Source of the DNA: Paracoccaceae bacterium | GTDB lineage: Bacteria; Pseudomonadota; Alphaproteobacteria; Rhodobacterales; Rhodobacteraceae | Length of the DNA stretch: 16,134 nt | Assembly: GCA_007129775.1 (NCBI GenBank) | Contig: SKUV01000144.1 | Coordinates: 1-16,134 of the forward strand | Direction: 5' to 3' | Part shown: piece after piece, positions 1 through 7,020 of the stretch | How the letters are laid out: the number at the start of each line of letters is the position of its first letter | How positions within the stretch are numbered: the stretch's first letter is position 1 | The notes under the pieces: generated by a model | What the model saw: only the letters and a program-made list of their open reading frames with translations | What the model was told of the DNA's origin: nothing | Database searches by the model: none | Made by a program: the position numbers and the translations under genes

Positions 1-209
1 CAGACCATTGAAACTGTGGGGGTCAGACCGGTTGAATACTTACAACGCCTGGCCAGCGCGGCGCAGAACAGGTTCCCGATGCCGACGGCGAAACCGGCGT
101 GGCAGGAGACTTTTCAGTAGCCTGCTGAGGGCGCGGCGGCCAGAAAGCCGCCCCCGCCTTGAACCCCGGCGGCGCGCGGCCTATGCCTGTGTCAGCCGCT
201 GGAGGTCCG
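1..209. other. Upstream region of matB, no gene seen
   Basis: No convincing gene lies here; the open frames crossing it have no family signature and are explained by high GC. It is the leader of the malonyl-CoA synthetase gene, ending in a GGAGG at 201-205, four bases before the ATG. A TTGAAA hexamer at 8-13 could be a -35 box, but no good -10 sits at the right distance. CAGACC occurs twice, at 1-6 and 24-29, each followed a few bases later by TTGAA. The window edge cuts the region, so its true extent is unknown. Confidence 0.5.
20..30. promoter_or_regulatory. Possible GntR/FadR-type operator upstream of matB
   Basis: GGTCAGACC at 21-29 is an inverted repeat (GGTC, one base, GACC). It fits the GGT-N3-ACC core of many FadR-subfamily GntR operators; the canonical outer T and A are G here. 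Malonate genes are often controlled by GntR-family regulators in other bacteria, which is why the site is worth noting. No regulator gene is in the window and short palindromes are common in GC-rich DNA, so this is a weak call. Confidence 0.2.
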
Positions 210-1730
210 ATGCCCAATCTGCTTTACGACACCCTCTTTGCCCCGCTGGCCGCGCGCCAGCGCCCGGTGCTGACGCTGCAGGACGGCCGCAGCCTCGACG
301 GCCCGGCCTTTCTGGCTATGGTGCATCGCGCTGCCCATGCGCTGGCCGCCGCCGGTGTCGGGCCGGGCGACCGGGTGGCGGTGCAGGTGGCCAAGACCCC
401 GCAGGCGCTGGCCGTCTATGGCGGCACGGTGGCGCTGGGCGCGGTGTTTCTGCCGCTCAACACCGCTTACACGCCGGGCGAGGTCGGCTATTTCGTGGAA
501 AATGCCGCGCCCCGGCTGCTGCTGGCCGATCCGGAGAGCGCGACGGCGCTGGCGCCGGTGGCCGAGGCCCATGGCGCGAGGCTGATGACGCTCGATCCCG
601 CCGGGGCGGGCAGCTTCGCAGATGCGATGGCGGCGGCCCGACCGGAATTCAGCCCCGTGGCGCGCGCGGCCGGCGATCTGGCCGCGATCCTTTACACCTC
701 GGGCACGACCGGGCGTTCCAAGGGCGCGATGCTGAGCCACGGCAACCTTCTGTCGAATGCCGAGACGCTGGTTGCGGCATGGGCGTTCACCGCCGATGAC
801 GTGCTGCTTCATGCGCTGCCGATCTTTCACACCCATGGCCTCTTCGTGGCCACGAATGTGGCGCTGTTGTCGGGGGCCGGGATGATCTTTCAGCCGGGCT
901 TCGACGTGGATGCGGTGCTGGCCGCGCTGCCGCGGGCCTCTGCGATGATGGGCGTGCCCACCTTCTACACCCGGCTTCTGGCGCATCCCGGCTTTGACCG
1001 CGCGCAGGCGGCGCATATGCGGCTTTTCATCTCGGGCTCGGCGCCGCTTCTGGCCGAGACCCACGCCGCCTTCGAGGCGCGCACCGGGCACCGGATCCTC
1101 GAACGTTACGGCATGACCGAGACCAACATGAACACCTCCAACCCCTATGACGGCCCGCGCCGCCCCGGCACGGTGGGCCCGGCCCTGCCGGGGGTGGAGG
1201 TGGCGGTGACCGACCCCGCCACCGGAGCGCCGCTGCCCACGGGCGAGGTCGGCATGGTGGAGGTGCGCGGGCCGAATGTCTTTCAGGGCTACTGGCGGAT
1301 GCCCGACAAGACCGCCGAGGACATGCGCGAAAGCGGCTTTTTCATCACCGGCGATCTGGGCTGTCTGGATGACGAGGGTTATCTGACCATCGTGGGCCGG
1401 CAGAAGGACATGGTGATTTCAGGCGGCTACAACGTCTATCCGCGCGAGGTGGAGGAGGTGCTGGACGCCCTGCCCGGGGTTGCGGAATCCGCGGTGATCG
1501 GCCTGCCCCATCCCGATCTGGGCGAGGCGGTCTTTGCCGTGCTCGCCGCCGCGCCCGGGCAGGCGCCCGACCCGGCAGCCATCGATGCCGCGCTGCGCGG
1601 GCAACTGGCGGGCTTCAAACGGCCCAAGGGTTATGCCGTTGTGCCCGCCCTGCCCCGCAACACCATGGGCAAGGTCCAGAAAGCCGAGTTGCGCCGCACC
1701 CATGCCGGCCACTTCGGGGCAGAGGTTTAG
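210..1730 (+). CDS. matB: Malonyl-CoA synthetase (malonate--CoA ligase)
   Basis: A 506-residue ANL-superfamily acyl-CoA ligase, predicted to activate malonate with ATP and CoA to malonyl-CoA in the cytoplasm. The AMP-binding P-loop YTSGTTGRSKGA starts near residue 162. The adenylate-binding motif ERYGMTETNMNTSNP, typical of MatB, follows mid-protein, then the hinge/GD region (FFITGDLG) and the C-terminal catalytic lysine in NTMGKVQK at K488. Length and lysine position match the known Rhodopseudomonas MatB (about 503 residues, catalytic and acetylatable Lys488, from memory). I chose the ATG at 210 because GGAGG at 201-205 precedes it and the N-terminus (MPNLLYDTLF) fits the family; an in-frame ATG at 159 would add 17 unlikely residues. 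No malonyl-CoA decarboxylase (matA) or malonate transporter is next to it downstream. An alternative is a ligase for a methylated malonate, since MatB enzymes are promiscuous. Confidence 0.93.
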   Translation: MPNLLYDTLFAPLAARQRPVLTLQDGRSLDGPAFLAMVHRAAHALAAAGVGPGDRVAVQVAKTPQALAVYGGTVALGAVFLPLNTAYTPGEVGYFVENAAPRLLLADPESATALAPVAEAHGARLMTLDPAGAGSFADAMAAARPEFSPVARAAGDLAAILYTSGTTGRSKGAMLSHGNLLSNAETLVAAWAFTADDVLLHALPIFHTHGLFVATNVALLSGAGMIFQPGFDVDAVLAALPRASAMMGVPTFYTRLLAHPGFDRAQAAHMRLFISGSAPLLAETHAAFEARTGHRILERYGMTETNMNTSNPYDGPRRPGTVGPALPGVEVAVTDPATGAPLPTGEVGMVEVRGPNVFQGYWRMPDKTAEDMRESGFFITGDLGCLDDEGYLTIVGRQKDMVISGGYNVYPREVEEVLDALPGVAESAVIGLPHPDLGEAVFAVLAAAPGQAPDPAAIDAALRGQLAGFKRPKGYAVVPALPRNTMGKVQKAELRRTHAGHFGAEV

Positions 1731-1798
1731 GCGATGGCGCGGGCGGCTGCTCACGGGGCAACCCCCTGCCCTGCGCGTGCTGCGCGGGGCGCTGCGGT

Positions 1799-2440
1799 AT
1801 GAGCGGCCCGCACCCTTCCGATACCGGGGCCCGGGGGCCGGAGGATCGGGGGCCGGAGGATCGGGGGCCGGAGGATCGGGGGCCGGAGGATCGGGGGCTC
1901 TGGCCGCTGCACGACCCCGCCGCGGGATACACGCTCGACTGGGCGCTGGTGTCGGACCGGGTGATGGGCGGGGTCTCGGAGGGGCGGCTGAGCCGTGCGC
2001 AGATGGGCGGGCGCGCGGCCCTGCGCCTGCAGGGTGCTGTGCGGCTGGACAACAACGGCGGTTTTCTGCAGATGGCCGCCGATCTGGCGCCTGGCGGCGG
2101 GCTTCCTGGCGGCGGGCTTCTGGATGCGCGCGGCTTTGGCGGGTTGCGGCTGGTTCTGTGCGGCAATGGCGCGCGCTATGGCGTGCATCTGCGCAGCGCC
2201 GATCTGGCCCGGCCGTGGCAGAGCTATCGCGCGCAGCTTGCGCCGGGGCCGGACTGGGCCGCCTACGATCTGCCGTTTTCGGCCTTCCGGCCCCATCGCA
2301 CCGACGCGCCCATGCGCCTCGCCCGCCTGCGCCGCATCGGCATCGTCGCCATCGGCGCGGCCTTCGAGGCGGATGTGGCGCTGGCGGGGCTGTGGCTCTG
2401 GCCCGGGAGAAGTTCGGGCGTGGAGGGCATTGCATCATGA
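1799..2440 (+). CDS. CIA30-domain protein with repetitive N-terminus
   Basis: A 213-residue protein with a CIA30 domain (complex I intermediate-associated protein 30; galactose-binding-like beta-sandwich). The hallmark is SDRVMGGVSEG at residues 52-62, followed by the expected NNGGF stretch and a C-terminal half with YDLPFSAF and IGIVAIGAAFEADVALAGLWLW. In eukaryotes the family includes a complex I assembly factor; the bacterial members have no settled function. I see no signal peptide or membrane segment. Residues 12-33 are a low-complexity RGPED repeat made by a 15-bp DNA repeat, and this stretch is probably disordered. The ATG at 1799 has only a weak purine-rich upstream sequence, so a start inside or after the repeat is possible. 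It lies 68 bp after matB and 43 bp before the permease gene, on the same strand, so co-transcription is plausible. Confidence 0.8.
   Translation: MSGPHPSDTGARGPEDRGPEDRGPEDRGPEDRGLWPLHDPAAGYTLDWALVSDRVMGGVSEGRLSRAQMGGRAALRLQGAVRLDNNGGFLQMAADLAPGGGLPGGGLLDARGFGGLRLVLCGNGARYGVHLRSADLARPWQSYRAQLAPGPDWAAYDLPFSAFRPHRTDAPMRLARLRRIGIVAIGAAFEADVALAGLWLWPGRSSGVEGIAS
1833..1898. repeat. 15-bp tandem repeat, 4.4 copies, in coding sequence
   Basis: The unit GGGGGCCGGAGGATC is repeated exactly four times (1833-1847, 1848-1862, 1863-1877, 1878-1892), followed by a partial copy, GGGGGC (1893-1898). It lies inside the CIA30-domain gene. The unit is a multiple of three, so copy-number change adds or removes the five residues RGPED without shifting the frame. 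The perfect identity of the copies suggests recent expansion by slippage. Confidence 0.97.
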
Positions 2441-2483
2441 CCGCACGACCGAACCCCGCCGCATCAGGTACGAAGGCCCGCCC

Positions 2484-3227
2484 ATGCCCGCGCTGACCCT
2501 TTTCGCCTTTGGCGCGCTCGTGATCGCGACCTCGTTTCTGTCGGGCATCTTCGGGATGGCGGGCGGGATGATCCTGATGGGGGTGCTGCTGTTCTATGTG
2601 GGCGTCGCCGATGCGATGATCCTGCACGGGGTCACCCAGTTCGTGTCCAACGCCGGGCGCGCGGCGATGTGGTATCGCCATGTGGACTGGCGCGTGGTCG
2701 CCCGCTTTTCGCTCGGGCTGTTGCTGGTCTCGGCCGTCTTCGTGCTGGTGCGGTTCTCGCCCGATCAGCGGCTGGTCTTCATCGCGCTGGGCTTATCGCC
2801 CTTTCTGGCGATCGCGCTGCCGGCGCGGTTCGTGCCGCAGGTGCATCAACGCTTCGGGGCGGAGCTTTCGGGCGTCCTGTGCACCGTCTTTCTGCTGACA
2901 TCGGGGCTGTCGGGGCCGCTTCTGGACATGTTCTATGTCCGCTCGGAACTGGACCGACGGATGGTGGTGGCCACCAAGGCCGTCTGTCAGGCGCTGAGCC
3001 ATGTCTGCAAGCTGATCTATTTCGGCCTGCTCGTGGAGGGGGCGACGGCGCTGGCCACCGACCCTCTGATCCTGGGCTTGGCCGTCATCGGAGCCATCAT
3101 CGGCACCACATCAAGCCGGCGCGTGCTGGAGGCGATGAGCAACAGCAATTTCCGCCGCTATACGCTCTGGATCGTTCTGACCCTCGGCGCGGTCTATCTG
3201 GTGCGAGGGGGGCTCGGCTATCTCTGA
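2484..3227 (+). CDS. TauE/SafE-type (TSUP) membrane permease
   Basis: A 247-residue, very hydrophobic protein of the TSUP (TauE/SafE, formerly DUF81) family, which exports or takes up sulfite, sulfonates and other organic anions. It begins with the typical glycine-rich first helix (SFLSGIFGMAGGMILMGVLL) and shows about seven to eight membrane segments, with the second-half repeat starting near GVLCTVFLLTSGLSGPL. The frame is open well upstream, but I chose the ATG at 2484: it starts exactly at the first membrane helix and has GAAGG at 2472-2476 in front. The substrate cannot be read from the sequence. Its place behind matB allows a guess of a malonate- or carboxylate-like anion, but TSUP genes are often scattered and this is only inference. 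Confidence 0.85.
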   Translation: MPALTLFAFGALVIATSFLSGIFGMAGGMILMGVLLFYVGVADAMILHGVTQFVSNAGRAAMWYRHVDWRVVARFSLGLLLVSAVFVLVRFSPDQRLVFIALGLSPFLAIALPARFVPQVHQRFGAELSGVLCTVFLLTSGLSGPLLDMFYVRSELDRRMVVATKAVCQALSHVCKLIYFGLLVEGATALATDPLILGLAVIGAIIGTTSSRRVLEAMSNSNFRRYTLWIVLTLGAVYLVRGGLGYL

Positions 3228-3253
3228 GCGCTCCTGCCGGGCGCGCCCCTGCC

Positions 3254-3820
3254 CTAGCCTTCCAGCTCGCTGTCCCAGTAGAGGAAGTCCATCCAGGTGC
3301 GGTGCAGGTCGGCCTCGGTCATCGCGCTGGTGCGGGCCAGCGCGTCAAGCTCGAAGGGCGAGGGCTCGAAAGGCTTGCGGATCAGGCGCATGCCGGCCTC
3401 GCGCGGGGTGCGGTTGGCCTTCATCAGATTGTGTTTCTGGCAGGAGGCGACGATATTCGTCCAGCTTGACCGCCCGCCCCGTGATTTCGGCACCACGTGA
3501 TCGAAGGTCAGGTCCTTCGAGGCTAAGCGCTCGCCGCAATACTGGCAGGTGAATTGGTCGCGCACGAACAGGTTGTAACGGGTGAAGGCCACGCGCTTGC
3601 GCTTGCGATAGCGTTTGAGCGCCACGACGGCGGGCACCTCGAAGGCCTCGTTGACCGAGCGGACGAGCACATCGTCGTAGGTCTTGACCTGAATGACACG
3701 GTTCTGGATCACGGCGACAAAGGCGTCGCGCCAGTTCCACACCGAAAGCGGCGCCCAACTCAGCGGTTGCATGTCGGCATTCAGCACGAGCGTCCGCAGG
3801 TTGCCCACCGAAACGGTCAT
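3254..3820 (-). CDS. HNH endonuclease family protein
   Basis: A 188-residue protein with a C-terminal HNH/McrA-type nuclease domain. Visible are the first zinc knuckle CQYC (C92, C95), the catalytic FDHVVPKSRGG with D107-H108, the WTN region (N122) and the second knuckle, which reads CQKH (C127, H130) instead of the usual CxxC. The N-terminal part (RTLVLNADMQPLSW, then WRDAFVAVIQNRVIQV) matches the conserved small stand-alone HNH proteins common in alphaproteobacteria. Their biological role is unknown; general DNA-nicking or repair roles have been suggested for HNH proteins but nothing here settles it. The start at 3820 fits the family N-terminus; the frame is open further upstream but without family similarity. 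The Shine-Dalgarno is poor (GGGGGCGGCGGGG only). It runs convergent with the permease, with 26 bp between stop codons. Confidence 0.87.
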   Translation of the reverse strand: MTVSVGNLRTLVLNADMQPLSWAPLSVWNWRDAFVAVIQNRVIQVKTYDDVLVRSVNEAFEVPAVVALKRYRKRKRVAFTRYNLFVRDQFTCQYCGERLASKDLTFDHVVPKSRGGRSSWTNIVASCQKHNLMKANRTPREAGMRLIRKPFEPSPFELDALARTSAMTEADLHRTWMDFLYWDSELEG

Positions 3821-3962
3821 CCCCGCCGCCCCCGGTGCAGGCACCCGCCCCTGTGCCCGGCAGCCTTGTTTCCGCGTATTCGGCCGCTGCCGTCTGCCAT
3901 GCGCCGTTTTCCGTCCTCTGCGCCATGGCCTTCGCCCGGGTGGCGCTGGTTTCGATAGAGAC

Positions 3963-3991
3963 ACTATATATCGTCCCGGGCCTGTGGCAAG
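3963..3991 (-). promoter_or_regulatory. Candidate sigma-70 promoter for the HNH gene
   Basis: Read on the minus strand, TTGCCA (3985-3990, preceded by C to give CTTGCC) is followed after 16 bases by TATAGT (3963-3968), inside an AT-rich TATATA stretch that stands out from the GC-rich surroundings. The predicted start of transcription is near 3956, giving a leader of about 136 bases before the ATG at 3820. Confidence 0.5.
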
Positions 3992-4111
3992 CACTCCATA
4001 TCGCGCGTGATGCCGCAGCCTTTGGGTTGCTTGCCATGGTGGCATGACAAGGGTGTGACAGCACGGCGGCGATGGGCCTGAGACCACGAGGGCCGCGGAT
4101 GGCCGGAGGTG

Positions 4112-4130
4112 AACGGGGCGTGGCCCCGTT
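4112..4130 (-). terminator. Candidate hairpin terminator after the aconitase-family gene
   Basis: AACGGGGC (4112-4119) and GCCCCGTT (4123-4130) form a perfect 8-bp stem with a 3-base loop, 66 bases downstream of the aconitase-family stop codon. There is no U-run after it on the minus strand, so it may work only weakly or need Rho. Position between two same-strand genes supports a terminator role. Confidence 0.4.
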
Positions 4131-4195
4131 TGGCCCGCGCACCCCATCCTGTGGGCAAGGGCTAACAAGGCTGGTCACCGGGCGGGCACCGGGCG

Positions 4196-6913
4196 CTAGC
4201 CGCTCTTGCGCGTCCCGGGCGCCCCGAGCGCCTGATCGAGGATCGCGGCAAAGATGCCGCCCTCGGCCAGAAGACGGCTTTCATGGGCCCCGCTCACATC
4301 CAGCCGAACCTCGAAACGAACGGTGGTGCCATCCGCCGCACTGGCGGTGGCAGCGACAGGGGTGCCCGCCTCCACCGCCCCCCGAAGCCCGGCAAAGGCG
4401 AAGGTCTCGAACCCGCTCAGCCCGAGGCTTTCGATACTGTCGCCGGGGGCGAAGACCAGCGGCACGATCCCCATGCCGATCAGGTTGGCGCGGTGGATCC
4501 GCTCGAAATTCCGGGCCAGCACCGCCACGACACCCAGAAGCTTGGGCCCTTTTGCAGCCCAGTCGCGACTGGAGCCCATTCCGTAATCGGCCCCCGCCAG
4601 CACGATTGCCGGCGCGCCCTTCGCGCGCAGCCGCTCGGCCGCGTCGTGGATCGTGAGCAGATCGCCCTCCGGCTCCAGCCGGGTGAAGCCGCCTTCGACC
4701 CCGCCGGCGAGGCGGTTCTTCATGCGCTGGTTGGCGAAGGTCACGCGCGCCATGAAATCGTGATTGCCGCGGCGCTGGGTGACGGCGTTGAAATCGCGCA
4801 GGCGCACGCCCTGCGCCATCAGATAGCGCCCGGCCTGCGACTCGCTCAGGATCTCGCCCGAGGGGGTGATCTGGTCGGTGGTAAGCGAATCGCCCGCCAC
4901 CACCAGCGCGCGGGCGCCCACGATCCGGCCGGGCATCGGCGCGCCGCCCAGTTCGATGAAGGGCGGCCGCTTGATATAGCTGGAGGCCGGATCCCAGGCA
5001 AAGACCGGGCCGCGGGGGCTGTCGAGGTCCTGCCAAAGCGTCGCGCCGTTAAAAAGCGTGGCATAGCTTTTCAGAAAGGTCTCGGGGCGCTGGCAGTCGG
5101 CCTCCAATGCGGCGATCTCGTCGCGGGCGGGCCAGATGTCGGCCAGCATCACCGGCCGGCCCCCGGCATCCGCGCCCAGCGGTTCTGTCGCGAGGTCGAT
5201 GTCGATCCGACCCGCCAGCGCGAAGGCCACCACCAGCGGCGGCGAGGCGAGATAGGCCGCGCGCACCGATTTGTGGATGCGCCCCTCGAAATTGCGGTTG
5301 CCCGACAGGATCGCCGCGCAGACCAGCCCGTTTTCGGCAATCGCCTCCGACAGCCCCGGCGCCAGCGGGCCGGATTTGCCCGAACAGGTGGTGCAGCCGA
5401 TGCCGACGACGTGAAAGCCCAGTTCCTCCAGCGGGGCCATCAGGCCCGCACCCGCCAGATATTCCTCCACCACGCGCGAGCCGGGCGCGAGCGAGGTCTT
5501 GACGTGGCAGGGCACCTTGAGGCCCCGGGCGCGGGCGTTGCGCGCCAGCAGCCCCGCCGCGAGCATCACACCGGGGTTGGAGGTGTTGGTGCAGGAGGTG
5601 ATGGCGGCGATGGCCAGCGTGCCGTGCCGGAGCCTGACGGCGCGGCCGTCGATCTCCACCTTGGCCTCCGCCTGTCGCTCCGCCCCGGACAGTCCGAAGC
5701 CATGGGGCCCAACCGGCGCAGCAAGTGCTTCGTGAAAGGCGGTGGCGACGCTGCTCAGGGCGATGCGGTCCTGCGGGCGTTTGGGGCCTGCGACGCTCGG
5801 CTCCACAGTGGCAAGATCGATCTCCACCATCTCGCTGACCTCGGGCAGCGGGTCATCGGCCTCGGCCCAGAGGCCCGTGGCCCGCGCATAGGCCTCGATC
5901 TGCGCCACATGGGCGGGCGCGCGCCCGGTGTCCCGCAGATAGGCGATGGTCTGGCGGTCGATGGGAAAGAAGGCGCAGGTCGCGCCGTATTCGGGGGCCA
6001 TATTGGCCAGCGTCGCCCGGTCCGGCACCGACAGCAAGGCCGCGCCGGGGCCGCAGAATTCCACGAAGGCGCCGACGACGCCCACCTGCCGCAGCCGCTC
6101 GGTCACGCGCAGCACCAGATCGGTGGTGGTGGTGCCGGGCGGCAGCCGGCCGCGGAACTGCACGCCCACCACCCGGGGGATGCGCAGATGATAGGGCAGC
6201 CCGAGGGTCGCGGCCTCGCCATCGATCCCGCCCACGCCCCAGGCCAGCATCCCGATCCCGCCGGCCATGGAGGTGTGGCTGTCGCAGCCCAGCACGAATT
6301 CGGTGGCCAGCACCGAATCGCCCCCGGCCCGATGCGGGGCCACGACCTGCGCGATGCTTTCCAGATGCACCTGATGGATGATTCCGGACCCGGGCGGCAC
6401 GACCTTGAGGCCGGAAAACGCCTGCTGCGCCCATTTGAAGAAACGATAGCGTTCGCCGTTGCGGCGGTATTCCTCGGCGATGTTGTGGGCGCGGGCGTTG
6501 GGATGGCCGGCGCGGTCCACGATCAGGGAATGATCCACCACCAGCGTCACCGGCACCGCGGGCTCCACCACCTCGGGTGCGGCGCCGCGCGCCACCGCCG
6601 CATCGCGCGCCGCGGCCAGATCCATCAGTGCGGGCAGCCCGCTGCTGTCGGGAAACATCACCCGCGTCACCGCCATCGGCAGCGCCAACGGACCGGTCGC
6701 CGCATCCCAGTTTCGCAGGGTCTCGATCGCTTCGGCCAGATCGACGCCGTTGCGGGCCTGTAGGACGAGGTTCTCCAGAACGACGCGCAGCGAGCGGGGC
6801 AAGGGCGCCCGGCGATGGGCCAGCAGGGCGCGCAGGTCTACCGCCAGCGCCGCCGCGCTGCCGGCCCCGGATGCCGGGACCACGACCAGATCACAAGGAG
6901 CAGAGATCGCCAT
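4196..6913 (-). CDS. Divergent aconitase-family hydratase (AcnA/AcnD-like)
   Basis: A 905-residue, full-length aconitase-superfamily enzyme of the AcnA/IRP type with N-terminal Fe-S domains and a C-terminal swivel domain. The three [4Fe-4S] cysteines are C441 (ITSCTNTSNP), C507 and C510 (IGCTTCSGKSGPL), with the same 66- and 3-residue spacing as E. coli AcnA. YGMGSSRDWAAKGPKLLGV keeps the substrate-binding SSR. Several normally invariant motifs differ: CTTCIGNSG is CTTCSGKSG, the DHISPAG motif is DQITPSG, and GxCHQVNLE is GIIHQVHLE. This suggests a substrate other than citrate/isocitrate, for example 2-methylcitrate-like as in AcnD, or another branched carboxylate. Start ATG 6913 lacks a Shine-Dalgarno but fits a promoter giving leaderless mRNA. 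It is divergent from a C-C lyase of the isocitrate lyase superfamily, probably its pathway partner. A housekeeping aconitase is the alternative but seems less likely. Confidence 0.88.
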   Translation of the reverse strand: MAISAPCDLVVVPASGAGSAAALAVDLRALLAHRRAPLPRSLRVVLENLVLQARNGVDLAEAIETLRNWDAATGPLALPMAVTRVMFPDSSGLPALMDLAAARDAAVARGAAPEVVEPAVPVTLVVDHSLIVDRAGHPNARAHNIAEEYRRNGERYRFFKWAQQAFSGLKVVPPGSGIIHQVHLESIAQVVAPHRAGGDSVLATEFVLGCDSHTSMAGGIGMLAWGVGGIDGEAATLGLPYHLRIPRVVGVQFRGRLPPGTTTTDLVLRVTERLRQVGVVGAFVEFCGPGAALLSVPDRATLANMAPEYGATCAFFPIDRQTIAYLRDTGRAPAHVAQIEAYARATGLWAEADDPLPEVSEMVEIDLATVEPSVAGPKRPQDRIALSSVATAFHEALAAPVGPHGFGLSGAERQAEAKVEIDGRAVRLRHGTLAIAAITSCTNTSNPGVMLAAGLLARNARARGLKVPCHVKTSLAPGSRVVEEYLAGAGLMAPLEELGFHVVGIGCTTCSGKSGPLAPGLSEAIAENGLVCAAILSGNRNFEGRIHKSVRAAYLASPPLVVAFALAGRIDIDLATEPLGADAGGRPVMLADIWPARDEIAALEADCQRPETFLKSYATLFNGATLWQDLDSPRGPVFAWDPASSYIKRPPFIELGGAPMPGRIVGARALVVAGDSLTTDQITPSGEILSESQAGRYLMAQGVRLRDFNAVTQRRGNHDFMARVTFANQRMKNRLAGGVEGGFTRLEPEGDLLTIHDAAERLRAKGAPAIVLAGADYGMGSSRDWAAKGPKLLGVVAVLARNFERIHRANLIGMGIVPLVFAPGDSIESLGLSGFETFAFAGLRGAVEAGTPVAATASAADGTTVRFEVRLDVSGAHESRLLAEGGIFAAILDQALGAPGTRKSG

Positions 6914-6919
6914 GGGTCG

Positions 6920-6948
6920 AGTATCGGCGTGGCTCGCACAAGTGTCAA
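6920..6948 (-). promoter_or_regulatory. Sigma-70 promoter of the aconitase-family gene, leaderless
   Basis: On the minus strand TTGACA (6943-6948) is a perfect -35 box, followed after exactly 17 bases by GATACT (6920-6925), a good -10 box. Counting from the -10, the +1 position falls at about 6913, the A of the start codon. There is no Shine-Dalgarno upstream of that ATG, which agrees with a leaderless transcript. Confidence 0.65.
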
Positions 6949-6956
6949 CAGTTGTG
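6937..6956. promoter_or_regulatory. Palindromic operator candidate over the aconitase-family -35 box
   Basis: CACAA (6937-6941) and TTGTG (6952-6956) are inverted arms around AGTGTCAACA (6941-6950), and CAAC-A-GTTG (6946-6954) forms an inner palindrome. The site overlaps the -35 box, a position typical of a repressor. The core AGTGTCAACA recurs as AGTGTCGACA at 7024-7033, 83 bp away, in a second palindrome. Confidence 0.4.
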
Positions 6957-6967
6957 GGGCTACCGGC

Positions 6968-6996
6968 TTGTGAATGCCAATCAAACTGGCTAGGAT
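6968..6996 (+). promoter_or_regulatory. Candidate sigma-70 promoter for the lyase-DLH operon
   Basis: TTGTGA (6968-6973) and TAGGAT (6991-6996) are 17 bases apart. Predicted transcription start is near 7003, which gives a leader of about 163 bases before the lyase ATG at 7166. The -10 lies inside the inverted repeat at 6974-7007. Confidence 0.45.
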
Positions 6997-7007
6997 TGCG
7001 TTGGCAT
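6974..7007. promoter_or_regulatory. Inverted repeat ATGCCAA-N20-TTGGCAT
   Basis: ATGCCAA (6974-6980) and TTGGCAT (7001-7007) are perfect 7-bp inverted arms separated by 20 bases. They bracket the -10 box of the plus-strand promoter. A nested GCCA (6976-6979) and TGGC (6987-6990) add a second, shorter inverted repeat. This looks like a two-half-site operator for a regulator, but no regulator gene is adjacent. Confidence 0.4.
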
Positions 7008-7020
7008 ACGGGCTCGCCAC

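Larger units (their letters stand above)
3821..4195. other. Intergenic region between the aconitase-family gene and the HNH gene
   Basis: This stretch of 375 bp holds no supported gene; both flanking genes are on the minus strand. It contains a hairpin that may end the upstream aconitase-family transcript (4112-4130) and a candidate sigma-70 promoter for the HNH gene (3963-3991). Open frames on both strands that cross it lack family features. I looked for a tRNA or a recognisable riboswitch and found none. Confidence 0.6.

Noticed and set aside
1833..1898. Tandem repeat as a possible CRISPR or origin iteron array
   Set aside because: The 15-bp units are directly adjacent without spacers and lie in frame within a conserved gene; no cas or replication gene is present.
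1995..2483. N-terminal extension of the permease frame
   Set aside because: It overlaps the CIA30 gene in another frame and is not hydrophobic in the manner of the family; the ATG at 2484 begins at the first membrane helix.
3228..3253. GGGCGCGCCC palindrome between the permease and HNH stop codons as a terminator
   Set aside because: It is self-complementary with no room for a loop and has no T-run; at this GC content it is likely chance.
3821..4195. Possible tRNA or small gene in the gap before the HNH gene
   Set aside because: No T-loop GTTCGA-like box, cloverleaf or convincing small reading frame with a Shine-Dalgarno was found on either strand.
4283..6763. 826-codon open frame on the plus strand, antisense to the aconitase-family gene
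   Set aside because: It mirrors a gene with complete Fe-S and substrate motifs; its translation is rich in G, R, H, A and P with no domain. GC-rich codon use on one strand leaves the other free of stops.
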